A stretch of DNA of 64,000 bases from Moanibacter sp964542645 (GTDB lineage: Bacteria; Verrucomicrobiota; Verrucomicrobiia; Opitutales; UBA2987), in NCBI GenBank assembly GCA_964542645.1, contig CAZIUG010000007.1:310001-374000 (forward strand). The letters are read 5' to 3'. The position numbers and the translations under genes were made by a program. The notes under the pieces were generated by a model. It was given only the letters and a program-made list of their open reading frames with translations. It was not told where the DNA came from and did not search any database. Position 1 is the first letter of the stretch. Every line of letters begins with the position of its first letter. This document shows, piece after piece, positions 37,954 through 45,580 of the stretch.

Positions 37954-38493
37954 ATGTTAGAGAGTTCAATGTCTGCCCAAGTGATCTCTTTATTTGAAGA
38001 ATTGGGTATCTGTGAATCCAAAATCGCACATCGCCGGCTCCCGCTTCAGCCGGAAGCATCTGAACTTATTGAAGTTTTTGAAGACAAGAGAGCACACCAG
38101 CTTTCTCCCAAAGCTGCTACAGCGTGGGATGCAATGAAGGATGCAGCTGGAGAAGCTGGCGTCTCGCTTCGTCTAGTCTCAGCATTCCGATCCGTAGCCT
38201 ACCAAGGGGAGCTAATCAGAAGAAAACTAAACCGGGGAGAAAAAATCGAATCGATTTTGCGCGTGAATGCGGCACCCGGATATAGCGAGCATCATACTGG
38301 AAATGCTGTCGACGTCACTGTCAATGATGGCCCACAACTAACCGAGGAATTTGAGGAAACGCAGGCCTTTCGATGGTTGACCACCCATGCTTCCTGCTAC
38401 GGTTTTCGATTGTCGTACCCGAGGGATAATCCTTACGGGTACAAATACGAACCATGGCACTGGTGCTTTAATCCCAATCTCTCCGGGCGATAA
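37954..38493 (+). CDS. LAS-family D-alanyl-D-alanine carboxypeptidase (VanY-like)
   Basis: This 179-residue zinc peptidase cleaves the terminal D-Ala of peptidoglycan stem peptides or related substrates. Metal and catalytic residues are visible as SEHHTGNAVDV (His and Asp ligands) and EPWHWCF (Glu base and His ligand), with the LVSAFRSVAYQ strand before them. No signal peptide or anchor is present at either possible start (37954 or 37969), which is unusual for a wall enzyme; it may act on cytoplasmic precursors or recycled peptides. Confidence 0.88.
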   Translation: MLESSMSAQVISLFEELGICESKIAHRRLPLQPEASELIEVFEDKRAHQLSPKAATAWDAMKDAAGEAGVSLRLVSAFRSVAYQGELIRRKLNRGEKIESILRVNAAPGYSEHHTGNAVDVTVNDGPQLTEEFEETQAFRWLTTHASCYGFRLSYPRDNPYGYKYEPWHWCFNPNLSGR

Positions 38494-38522
38494 AACCTTG
38501 AAGGAGTGTCCTTCGAATTAGC

Positions 38523-38629
38523 TAGGGAGTCACCTCGTGGGGCTTTACAGGCCAGGATGGTGGGAACCAAGAGTCCGAAAGCATGAGAAGCTGAAAGAGT
38601 TTCAACCGGAGCGGTGGCAAAACTCCCTA
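38523..38629. other. Fold-back element, possible structured RNA or small repeat
   Basis: TAGGGAGT (38523-38530) is perfectly complementary to ACTCCCTA (38622-38629). Directly inside, CACC (38531-38534) can pair with GGTG (38613-38616), leaving the 5-base bulge GCAAA on one side. The interior holds further pairings: GGA-TGGT-GGGA-ACCA-AGAG-TCC (a hairpin with a 4-base bulge), GGC...GCC and AGC...GCT. The set looks like a closed multibranch RNA of 107 bases, or a small palindromic mobile repeat. It lies between two convergent genes, so strand is undecided. It matches no riboswitch, ribozyme or small-RNA consensus I could recall. Confidence 0.45.
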
Positions 38630-38630
38630 C

Positions 38631-40220
38631 CTACAACACACCAATCTCATCCGTCTCCTCGGTAATCCAAGGGGTAACAAGGAGGATCGCTGCCATGATA
38701 AGATATCCCCAAGTCCACTTAGAAATAGAGAATCCAATTTCTCCAAGAACATCTGTGGGCACGAATAGGTAGGTGTGAATGAACCCGATCGACGAGAGAA
38801 AGGCGCCAGTGAGGAACCAGGCAGCAGCATTACGAAACTTCCGTTCGATAATGCATACGGTAGCAGCTGATAGAATTATTGATGTGTAGACCCAACCCTG
38901 TTCCAAGGCGAAAGCACCGTCGGAATAGAAACTCCGGATCCTTACGAAAAGATCGTTTACTTCAGGTTTAAAAATGAATACGCCTGTTGCAACTCCGCTT
39001 ACGAAAAGAGCATGCTTAATCGTGACGGAGACATAGGCGGCGATAACTGGAAGAATCCCCACCACAACGGCCGGCGCGTGCCTAGTTGGGGTTGCTTGAA
39101 AAGCTTGGGTTCCCATCATTAGACCAATCCAAATGAGAATTGCCATGCCAGCTTCGATCGGTATGAAATAAACAATAACGCTTAGAGTCCCCGAGAAACA
39201 GACGAGGGACCACACAACAGCGTTAAGGGTCGAATACCCGGCTCGCCCACCAATAGCCTTCCAGCCTGGATGGCCAATGTAGATTGTGGTGGGAAATGGA
39301 GATCCGAAGAGGGCGGTCCCGATAGTTCCTAGTCCGTTACATGCTAGCGCCGGCCGACTCTCGTAGGAATCGCCGGCTGCAGCCGCCGATTCGATATTCT
39401 GCAGAGAGAGGACCAGATTGATAAAGCCCATAGGTATAATGACAGGCAAATACTCAACGAGATATGAGAAAGATGAAATGAGATCCCAAAACACGGGAAG
39501 TGGAATACGTAATCCGACCTGCTCCCATGCCAAAACGCCCACTGGCACCACACTTTCACCGGCAATCGCATACAGAAGCCAGGCAATGAGGGTTCCCAGC
39601 GTAAGCACAACCAAGCCACCCGGAATTCCAAACTTAAACCGGACACGTCCGAAATAGATTACTAATGTAACGGCAAAGGTCGTGAATCCGATCAAAGGGT
39701 TCGCATATCCACGAAAAACGAAATCCATAGCGATGAAGGCAATTCCAATCCCAGCAAGGGCAGAAAGAAGAGCAGCCCTGGGTGTGACCTTTCGGATGTG
39801 CTCGACCACGAAAGCACCGAAAAACTCGATCAATCCAGAACCGAGACAGGCTACTAGACCGGCCTGCCACGCGATCTCATTAGCCCGTTCCGGGGAGAGA
39901 CCAGACAATAGCGCCTTCTGCTGGGCCGGATGCATAACTAGGAAAACAAAAACAATGGTCGTAACTAGATTAACGCCATAGGGAATAGCACAGACATCGT
40001 CGCGGTTTTCCTTGTCTGCGAGTTTCAATGCCATACGGGCATAATAGAGATTCCCAATGATTAAACCAATCGCCATGGCTGGAAGAATTCGTCCATAGAA
40101 GAGTTCATTGGAAAACCCGAGATACCCCAGACAGAGACTGCTCATCAGGAGGAACATAATGAGATTGTCTAGGCCGAGAGCGAATAAGCCGTCTAAGTCA
40201 CCTTTTACTAATCGCTTCAT
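38631..40220 (-). CDS. NCS2-type nucleobase permease
   Basis: This polytopic membrane protein of about 529 residues has 12-14 hydrophobic segments, a DDVCAIPYGVNLVTTIVF segment and the ESAAAAGDSYESRP region, as in NCS2/AzgA-like nucleobase symporters. It probably imports purines: it lies directly downstream of a TonB receptor and an adenine deaminase gene on the same strand. The ATG at 40220 is preferred because the TTG seven codons earlier lies within the terminator hairpin. No ribosome binding site is present, and the T tract of that terminator ends three bases before the ATG. Confidence 0.8.
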   Translation of the reverse strand: MKRLVKGDLDGLFALGLDNLIMFLLMSSLCLGYLGFSNELFYGRILPAMAIGLIIGNLYYARMALKLADKENRDDVCAIPYGVNLVTTIVFVFLVMHPAQQKALLSGLSPERANEIAWQAGLVACLGSGLIEFFGAFVVEHIRKVTPRAALLSALAGIGIAFIAMDFVFRGYANPLIGFTTFAVTLVIYFGRVRFKFGIPGGLVVLTLGTLIAWLLYAIAGESVVPVGVLAWEQVGLRIPLPVFWDLISSFSYLVEYLPVIIPMGFINLVLSLQNIESAAAAGDSYESRPALACNGLGTIGTALFGSPFPTTIYIGHPGWKAIGGRAGYSTLNAVVWSLVCFSGTLSVIVYFIPIEAGMAILIWIGLMMGTQAFQATPTRHAPAVVVGILPVIAAYVSVTIKHALFVSGVATGVFIFKPEVNDLFVRIRSFYSDGAFALEQGWVYTSIILSAATVCIIERKFRNAAAWFLTGAFLSSIGFIHTYLFVPTDVLGEIGFSISKWTWGYLIMAAILLVTPWITEETDEIGVL

Positions 40221-40223
40221 GGT

Positions 40224-40257
40224 AAAAAAAGAGGCGCCCAATCGTACGGGCGCCTCT
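40224..40257 (-). terminator. Strong intrinsic terminator between TonB receptor and permease
   Basis: Read on the reverse strand, a perfect 10-bp stem (AGAGGCGCCC at 40248-40257, GGGCGCCTCT at 40230-40239) with an 8-base loop is followed by seven T. This is a textbook Rho-independent terminator for the receptor gene (stop at 40283). It leaves only the bases ACC before the permease ATG, so permease transcripts must read through it. Confidence 0.9.
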
Positions 40258-40282
40258 AATTAGAACATACGGGTCGTTTCTT

Positions 40283-42781
40283 TTAGAATTTGTGCGTCAC
40301 GCTGACCTCCCAATTTGCGGGTAATTGAGGCAGTACCGTAACACCTCCAAACAAACCAGGAAAGTTTCCGCGAAAATAACGCTCGTCTGTAATATTCCTT
40401 CCAATAAAACGAATATTCCAGCGCTCGGTATTGTAGACGATCGCTCCGTTAACAATTAAAGCTTCGGGGAGTGCAAGTTGAGTCAACCGATCGCCCGCAA
40501 CCGGGGCAAGATATGTTACACCCAAGTTTGCCTCCCAGGGGCCACTAGAACGCCAGGTCGTATTAAAACTGAGGGTTTTGTCTGGGATACCGGGTCGCTC
40601 TTCATGGGCTTTTTCGCAACAGGCATTCGAATTGGATAGTGTTCCGGCCCAGAAATTCTCCCCCTTTGCTGGGAGTCCAGTTAGATATGCAACCTGTTCA
40701 GGATTAAGAAATGCGAAATCGGCGTTTCCTGCTACAAGTGGGCGATAAACCGTTTTTTGCCAATTTGCCGCAAAGGAAAAGGCCCAGAACTCGTTGGGAA
40801 CGATACGAAACTCCACCTCATAACCGGTTCCCCTCGTTGCCGTGACCGTCAATTGCTGTGCATTGAACGCTTGTAGGGTCTGCTGGTAGACTGCGAAAGT
40901 ATAGAAAACCTTGTTTTCCATAGCTTTGCCTTTTATGCCTCCTTCCCAAAGACTAGTATTGGCCATAGGGTCACCGCTCCTCGTAATACTGTTGGGGACA
41001 CCTCCTGTTTGATCCGTCATTATCAAGGGCTGTCGAGCGTTTGTGGCATAGATATTGAACCCCGCTGGCACTTCGTATGTTGCGCTAAGATTGTAAGCCC
41101 ACTCCCATTTGTCTGCTTTGTAGGTATTTCCGGCATCATCGTCGCGATTGTTCTCGGCCAGCGCTTCAGTTTCGACATTTACAAAATTTGTTCGGCCTCC
41201 CAAAAGAAGGTGGAGTTTATCCCCAATATGAACATTCGAGAAAAGTCCGGTACCAAATTCCCAGAAATCGGTAACGTCGGCTCCGGTCCAAGGATTCTTT
41301 TCCGGATTGTCGAGAGAATTGGCACGACGGTCGTTAGGGGTCCCGGTACCCCCATTTAGAGAGAGGTCGCGGCGATCGAAGGTTTCCACAACAAAATCCT
41401 GAAATGTCTCAGCGTGGTAAATCCGAAATGAAGGCGCAACTTGCCATTCAGCCCGAATGTTATCCCCCAATATTGTATTTCCTGCTACAACAATTTTCTC
41501 TTCAAGCGACCAACCATCGTTTCGTTGGGAAAACCCGTAGCTGGCTCTCTTTTCACGGTCCAGCCAGTCGAAAAATACTTTATTGGTAAAACTGAGGTTG
41601 TCGCTCACGTCGAAAATTAAGTCGAAGAAAACTCCCAGACTTTCAGAGTCTAGATAATCGCGAGAGTCCACTAAAACATCCGACTCGTGGATTGTTGTGG
41701 TGCGTACAGTGGCTGGATTGAGAGCCAACACCGAATTAATTCCTCCGGCGGATGGCGGAATGCTCCCAAATCCTGGAACTTCAAGCGGAAACCCCAACTT
41801 AGCATTTAGAAAATAGGATAGTGGAAATGCAATATCTTGGACTGTTTGGGCTTCAGCTTGGTCAAGGAACCCGTCCCCATCGCCACCATGCTCGGCCAAG
41901 TCGGGATTTACCAATGGAGCTCCCGCAGTGTAGGAGTTGTTGTCTATAAGGGCCTGCGTAACACGGTTCCAACCTGCGTTTTCTGTCGAGCTGTAGTATT
42001 GGAACTGTTCACCGAACTCAATTCGTGCGCGGTCCGAGAGATCGATGTTGAAGGTAGATTGGATGATGTACTGATCGGTGCCAACATTGTTGTAGAAACT
42101 ATCTGAGTTCTCCACCAGTGCGAATAGGTAGTATCCGCCATCCTTGCCTTCCAGGGCCATTGGTCCACCGACTTCCGCCTGAAGCACTCTTTTATCCCAT
42201 GACCCAGTGGTACCAGTAATGCTTCCCTTGGGCTTTTCGTAGTACTTGCCCGTCGAAGCCCGGGCTGATTTCGGAATGAAATTCAGGTATCCCCCGATCT
42301 TCCCGAACCCGAATATGGGAGATGGCGGACCACGGACTACATCAACCCGGTCGGAAGCGCCGATTGGAGTCTGATAGTTACCTGGATTCTCAATACGTTT
42401 CATTCCCCTAAAATAAGTTTCTCCAGGAGCACCGCGGATATCGAGTTGGCCGGCCACGCCGAAGAATGAAGTGGTAAAAGTGCCAGGCGAAAAGGCAACT
42501 AGTCCATTGATATCATCAATGCCATATTGCTCGATCATCTCGGCGCTGATTGAGCTAACAGAGCGAGGAGTATCAACAATATTTTGACCAAATCCGAAAA
42601 CAGAATTAACTGGAACTTGGGGCAGAATCCCAACGGGATCAATCACCTCTTCTTCAATCTCAAATTCTTCCAACTCTTCAACCTCTGATTCCTCCTGCGC
42701 AATTGCTATATTAAGGCTAAAGACAAGAGCGAAAACCAAAAACAGCTCGGTTAAGTTCTCATGTATTATTTTTTTCGTCAT
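40283..42781 (-). CDS. TonB-dependent outer-membrane receptor, purine-cluster member
   Basis: This 832-residue protein has a signal peptide ending in NIAIAQ, an acidic segment rich in Glu (EEFEIEEEVID) that may hold the TonB box, a plug domain (NIVDTPRSVSSISAEMI, LDIRGAPGETYFRGMKR, DRVDVVRGPPSPIFGFGKIGG) and a 22-strand-type barrel ending in VSVTHKF with a terminal Phe. The plug resembles siderophore receptors, but no siderophore genes are near. Its position between adenine deaminase and a nucleobase permease suggests that it imports a purine compound across the outer membrane; that is inference. Confidence 0.92.
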   Translation of the reverse strand: MTKKIIHENLTELFLVFALVFSLNIAIAQEESEVEELEEFEIEEEVIDPVGILPQVPVNSVFGFGQNIVDTPRSVSSISAEMIEQYGIDDINGLVAFSPGTFTTSFFGVAGQLDIRGAPGETYFRGMKRIENPGNYQTPIGASDRVDVVRGPPSPIFGFGKIGGYLNFIPKSARASTGKYYEKPKGSITGTTGSWDKRVLQAEVGGPMALEGKDGGYYLFALVENSDSFYNNVGTDQYIIQSTFNIDLSDRARIEFGEQFQYYSSTENAGWNRVTQALIDNNSYTAGAPLVNPDLAEHGGDGDGFLDQAEAQTVQDIAFPLSYFLNAKLGFPLEVPGFGSIPPSAGGINSVLALNPATVRTTTIHESDVLVDSRDYLDSESLGVFFDLIFDVSDNLSFTNKVFFDWLDREKRASYGFSQRNDGWSLEEKIVVAGNTILGDNIRAEWQVAPSFRIYHAETFQDFVVETFDRRDLSLNGGTGTPNDRRANSLDNPEKNPWTGADVTDFWEFGTGLFSNVHIGDKLHLLLGGRTNFVNVETEALAENNRDDDAGNTYKADKWEWAYNLSATYEVPAGFNIYATNARQPLIMTDQTGGVPNSITRSGDPMANTSLWEGGIKGKAMENKVFYTFAVYQQTLQAFNAQQLTVTATRGTGYEVEFRIVPNEFWAFSFAANWQKTVYRPLVAGNADFAFLNPEQVAYLTGLPAKGENFWAGTLSNSNACCEKAHEERPGIPDKTLSFNTTWRSSGPWEANLGVTYLAPVAGDRLTQLALPEALIVNGAIVYNTERWNIRFIGRNITDERYFRGNFPGLFGGVTVLPQLPANWEVSVTHKF

Positions 42782-42905
42782 TTTTCTTATATTTGATCAT
42801 TGCGCAATAGAAGAGATCTTTAAATCATTGAAATCCAATATGTTATGATAATAGATTTCAATATCCCTGCAACAGCTATTACATCATAGAACTAGCCCAA
42901 TTTGT

Positions 42906-42928
42906 AAAAATGGCTCCGGATTCGGAGC
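42906..42928 (-). terminator. Probable intrinsic terminator in the ade/receptor gap
   Basis: On the reverse strand, GCTCCG-AATC-CGGAGC (42913-42928) is followed by CA and five T. The stem is only 6 bp but fully paired and GC-rich. It lies about 170 bases after the ade stop and 125 before the receptor start, so it could end the ade transcript or attenuate the receptor. Confidence 0.55.
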
Positions 42929-43055
42929 GTAATGCAACATTTTGAAACTGATGCTTTATTCCCTTATTCAAAATGCCCCTGACGCAATATTTTGCGATTG
43001 AAGGAAGTTTTTTATTTAGACAACCAAGTACTCTGGTATAGGCATTACGGACCTT

Positions 43056-43079
43056 CCGACAACCGTATAGGGTTCTCGG
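43056..43079 (-). promoter_or_regulatory. Hairpin just after ade
   Basis: On the reverse strand CCGAGAACC pairs with GGTTGTCGG with a single G-G mismatch around a 6-base loop. It starts 18 bases after the ade stop, has no T tract and is followed by AAGGTCCGTAATGCC. It may stabilise the ade mRNA 3' end or be part of the receptor leader. I could not match it to a purine riboswitch. Confidence 0.35.
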
Positions 43080-43096
43080 ATAAGGGATCAAGAATT

Positions 43097-44890
43097 TTAT
43101 TCATACAGGGGTAGTAATTCCATCTCCGGAACCGCCACGAGCCCTTTGTCGGTAATTCGAATTTCGGGAATTACCGATAAAGTGATTAGGTTAAATCCCA
43201 TGTAGGGAAGCGTACACCCCGCCTTCTTCCAGGCTTTCTTTAGCACCGAAGCCTCATTTGCAACCTCTGTTGCCCGTTTATCGGAAAGAAGCCCAGCAAT
43301 AGGAAGCGAGACCAAGGCCATAATTGCACTATTTTCTACCACCACCACCCCCCCATTGTTTTCTCTCAGGACACTGACTGCTAGCTGCATATCTTCCTCG
43401 TTTTTCCCTGCCACGACTAGATTATGGGCATCGTGACCAATGGTGCTAGCAACAGCCCCGGATTTCAGACCAAAGTTCTGGAGAAACCCGTGAGCGACAC
43501 CACCATTCATGCCGTGCCTTTCCACCACCGCAAGGAAACAGAGATCGTTCTCGAAGAGTAGAGGTTCCCATTTTGTGAGAGTCGTCGAGATTTCCAGCTG
43601 TTTTCGGAGTGTCACAATCCCTGGTAATTCAGTACGGATAATATTGATCCGAACGGGAACCATTGGGAGATCTGGAACGAGTTTCAGATCCTTTGCTAGT
43701 GTGACTGTCTGATAGGCTCGATCCGGATAGTTGTACCGGTGATTAGAAAGTTGTTCATCGAGTAGTGGAGTAATTGATCCACCTTGTACAACCAGCTCAC
43801 CACCGTACCAAGTGTTTTGAACTTCATAATCATCGTTGAGTAGGGTCAGATCAGCTCTTCGGCTGTGCCCAAGTCCTCCAATCTCCATATCCATCCCATA
43901 GCGCATCGCAGGATGTAACGATGCCATACTCCATGCCTGGGTCGGGCGCATTCCTGCTTCCACCGCCTGGCGTGCTACCCAGTCGAGACCAAACATAAAG
44001 AGATCATCTGCATCGCGGTCGTCGGTACAGACACAAACTCTCTTGTGGCTCGCCCCCAGCTCAGTTATAACTTTGATCGCTTCCGGAAGACTGTGCCATG
44101 GTGTTGTTGGGGGCCCACCACGAAGGAATATCCAGATACCTGCTTCGACGAAGTCCTCTGCAATTTCTCTGTCAATTGCTTCGTGCGTATCGGTTACCCC
44201 GCTAGCCGCGTAGGCCGCAACGAACTCTCGCCCGTAAATATGCCCAGAAACGGGCCTTCCTCTTTTGAGTGATTCGGCAATTATCGCGTGACTTCGCTTA
44301 TCTCCCACGCAAACCGGAACAAAGTCCATCTTCTCGCCCAGCGCTACCGCCTCAGGCCACTTGTCGAATAGCGATCCTATTTTTTTTGCAGTGAGATCTC
44401 CGCCGGCAGTTTCTAAACCCGGATTGGTTGCCGGAATTGTACTCGGAATGGTCAGGAAAATGTTGAGAGGTGCTGCCCTAGAGTCTTCCAGCATCCACTC
44501 AATTCCCTCGCGATCACACACATTACCAATTTCGTGGCTGTCGCAGAATAGGGTTGTGGTTCCATTGAGGAGAGCCGCTTCAGCGTAGGCGCAGGCCGAC
44601 ATCATACTGGATTCGATGTGGATGTGGGGATCGACCAAGCCCGGAGCAATAATTCCCCCTTCCGCATCGTAGTAGTGCCCGCATGCACTTTTCGCTGCTG
44701 TCCCAGACGGTTTGACCGCTGCACTCCTACCCCGCTGTATCCAAAATTCCCGCTCTGAAAGGATGCGATCCGTGTATACAGAAAGCGACCGGGCTCCAGC
44801 GATAACGAGCTGGGGCTGGCACCTGCCGGAAGCAACGGCCGCAAGTTCTTGAGTAACACTATGGAGGGGAGGAACTGACAGTCGATTCAT
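43097..44890 (-). CDS. ade: Adenine deaminase
   Basis: This 597-residue amidohydrolase converts adenine to hypoxanthine and ammonia. The first metal motif is PGLVDPHIHIESSMM, the next HEIGNVCDREG and the carboxylated-lysine-type region VALGEKMDFV follows. HIYGREFVAAYAA, CTDDRDADDLF and the C-terminal GMNGGVAHGFLQNFG and STIGHDAHNLVVAG motifs are those of AdeC rather than Add. It leads the set ade, TonB receptor, permease, all on the reverse strand. Confidence 0.95.
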   Translation of the reverse strand: MNRLSVPPLHSVTQELAAVASGRCQPQLVIAGARSLSVYTDRILSEREFWIQRGRSAAVKPSGTAAKSACGHYYDAEGGIIAPGLVDPHIHIESSMMSACAYAEAALLNGTTTLFCDSHEIGNVCDREGIEWMLEDSRAAPLNIFLTIPSTIPATNPGLETAGGDLTAKKIGSLFDKWPEAVALGEKMDFVPVCVGDKRSHAIIAESLKRGRPVSGHIYGREFVAAYAASGVTDTHEAIDREIAEDFVEAGIWIFLRGGPPTTPWHSLPEAIKVITELGASHKRVCVCTDDRDADDLFMFGLDWVARQAVEAGMRPTQAWSMASLHPAMRYGMDMEIGGLGHSRRADLTLLNDDYEVQNTWYGGELVVQGGSITPLLDEQLSNHRYNYPDRAYQTVTLAKDLKLVPDLPMVPVRINIIRTELPGIVTLRKQLEISTTLTKWEPLLFENDLCFLAVVERHGMNGGVAHGFLQNFGLKSGAVASTIGHDAHNLVVAGKNEEDMQLAVSVLRENNGGVVVVENSAIMALVSLPIAGLLSDKRATEVANEASVLKKAWKKAGCTLPYMGFNLITLSVIPEIRITDKGLVAVPEMELLPLYE

Positions 44891-45164
44891 TAGGAGTTTT
44901 AAAAAAGAGAGACTTTTTTATTAATCATACGCTGGTCTGGCTGCACCGGATTGAGGCAACTCCATTTTGTCTCTATTCACTTCCATTCCATCAGTAAATT
45001 AGAGCACGATTCCTTCTTTACCGAAATTCATATTCGCCCTTAAAGTCTGCACTATGGAGTGTCTTTATAGTTGAAGATAACGCCGTCTTAGAAAACCTTA
45101 TTTTGGCATAGTTTGGTGCTGTGGAATCGAGAAAATACCCTCTGCCCACCACGTTTTCACCACT

Positions 45165-45503
45165 TCAGTTGTTTTGCTTTCCATTGCCGGGGATTTCAAG
45201 GCGGCTGTTGGGTTCAGTCACATCATGGACCTCTTCCCGTCTCTCCTCAATAGCATAAGGCCCCTCGCTAGCCGTGCTTGAGAGCCTTATCCAGATATTG
45301 ACGATGATCTGTATGACAATTATCGCAATAGCGATACTGAAGATTCGCTTTTTTTGCTTGTTAAAAAAACTTTTTGAAGATGACCCGGGATCAATTATCT
45401 CCTCAGTTTTCTGCTGGGTTATGGATTCGCGTACCGCTCGCATTTTGGCATCCATCATCTCTTGCTGTGCCCTAGCTTGCGCTTTTACATCGTCCTGTTC
45501 CAT
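45165..45503 (-). CDS. Small single-pass membrane protein, unknown
   Basis: The product is about 112 residues from the ATG at 45503 (a TTG seven codons earlier is in frame). The N-terminal half is charged and coiled-coil-like (QDDVKAQARAQQEMMDAKM), then one transmembrane segment IFSIAIAIIVIQIIVNIWI, then a short acidic extracytoplasmic tail. No domain is recognised. It lies 57 bases downstream of the argH start and might be transcribed with it. Such proteins are often partners of envelope complexes, but nothing here says which. Confidence 0.6.
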   Translation of the reverse strand: MEQDDVKAQARAQQEMMDAKMRAVRESITQQKTEEIIDPGSSSKSFFNKQKKRIFSIAIAIIVIQIIVNIWIRLSSTASEGPYAIEERREEVHDVTEPNSRLEIPGNGKQNN

Positions 45504-45580
45504 TTTAATATGGGGAGCGGTCAATTCTTACTCTGCTTTCCTGAACTTGTAGTACTATAGGTCGCACTGCAACGGGCCAA

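Noticed and set aside
38523..38629. Known riboswitch or ribozyme (cobalamin, SAM, c-di-GMP, hammerhead, twister)
   Set aside because: None of the core motifs is present in the right order on either strand, so only an unassigned structured element is claimed.
43056..43096. Purine riboswitch in the ade/receptor gap
   Set aside because: The purine aptamer core bases and loop sequences are absent; a fragmentary likeness to the TPP motif (CCGAGA, ACCCT, TAATGCC) was judged accidental because the order and helices do not fit.
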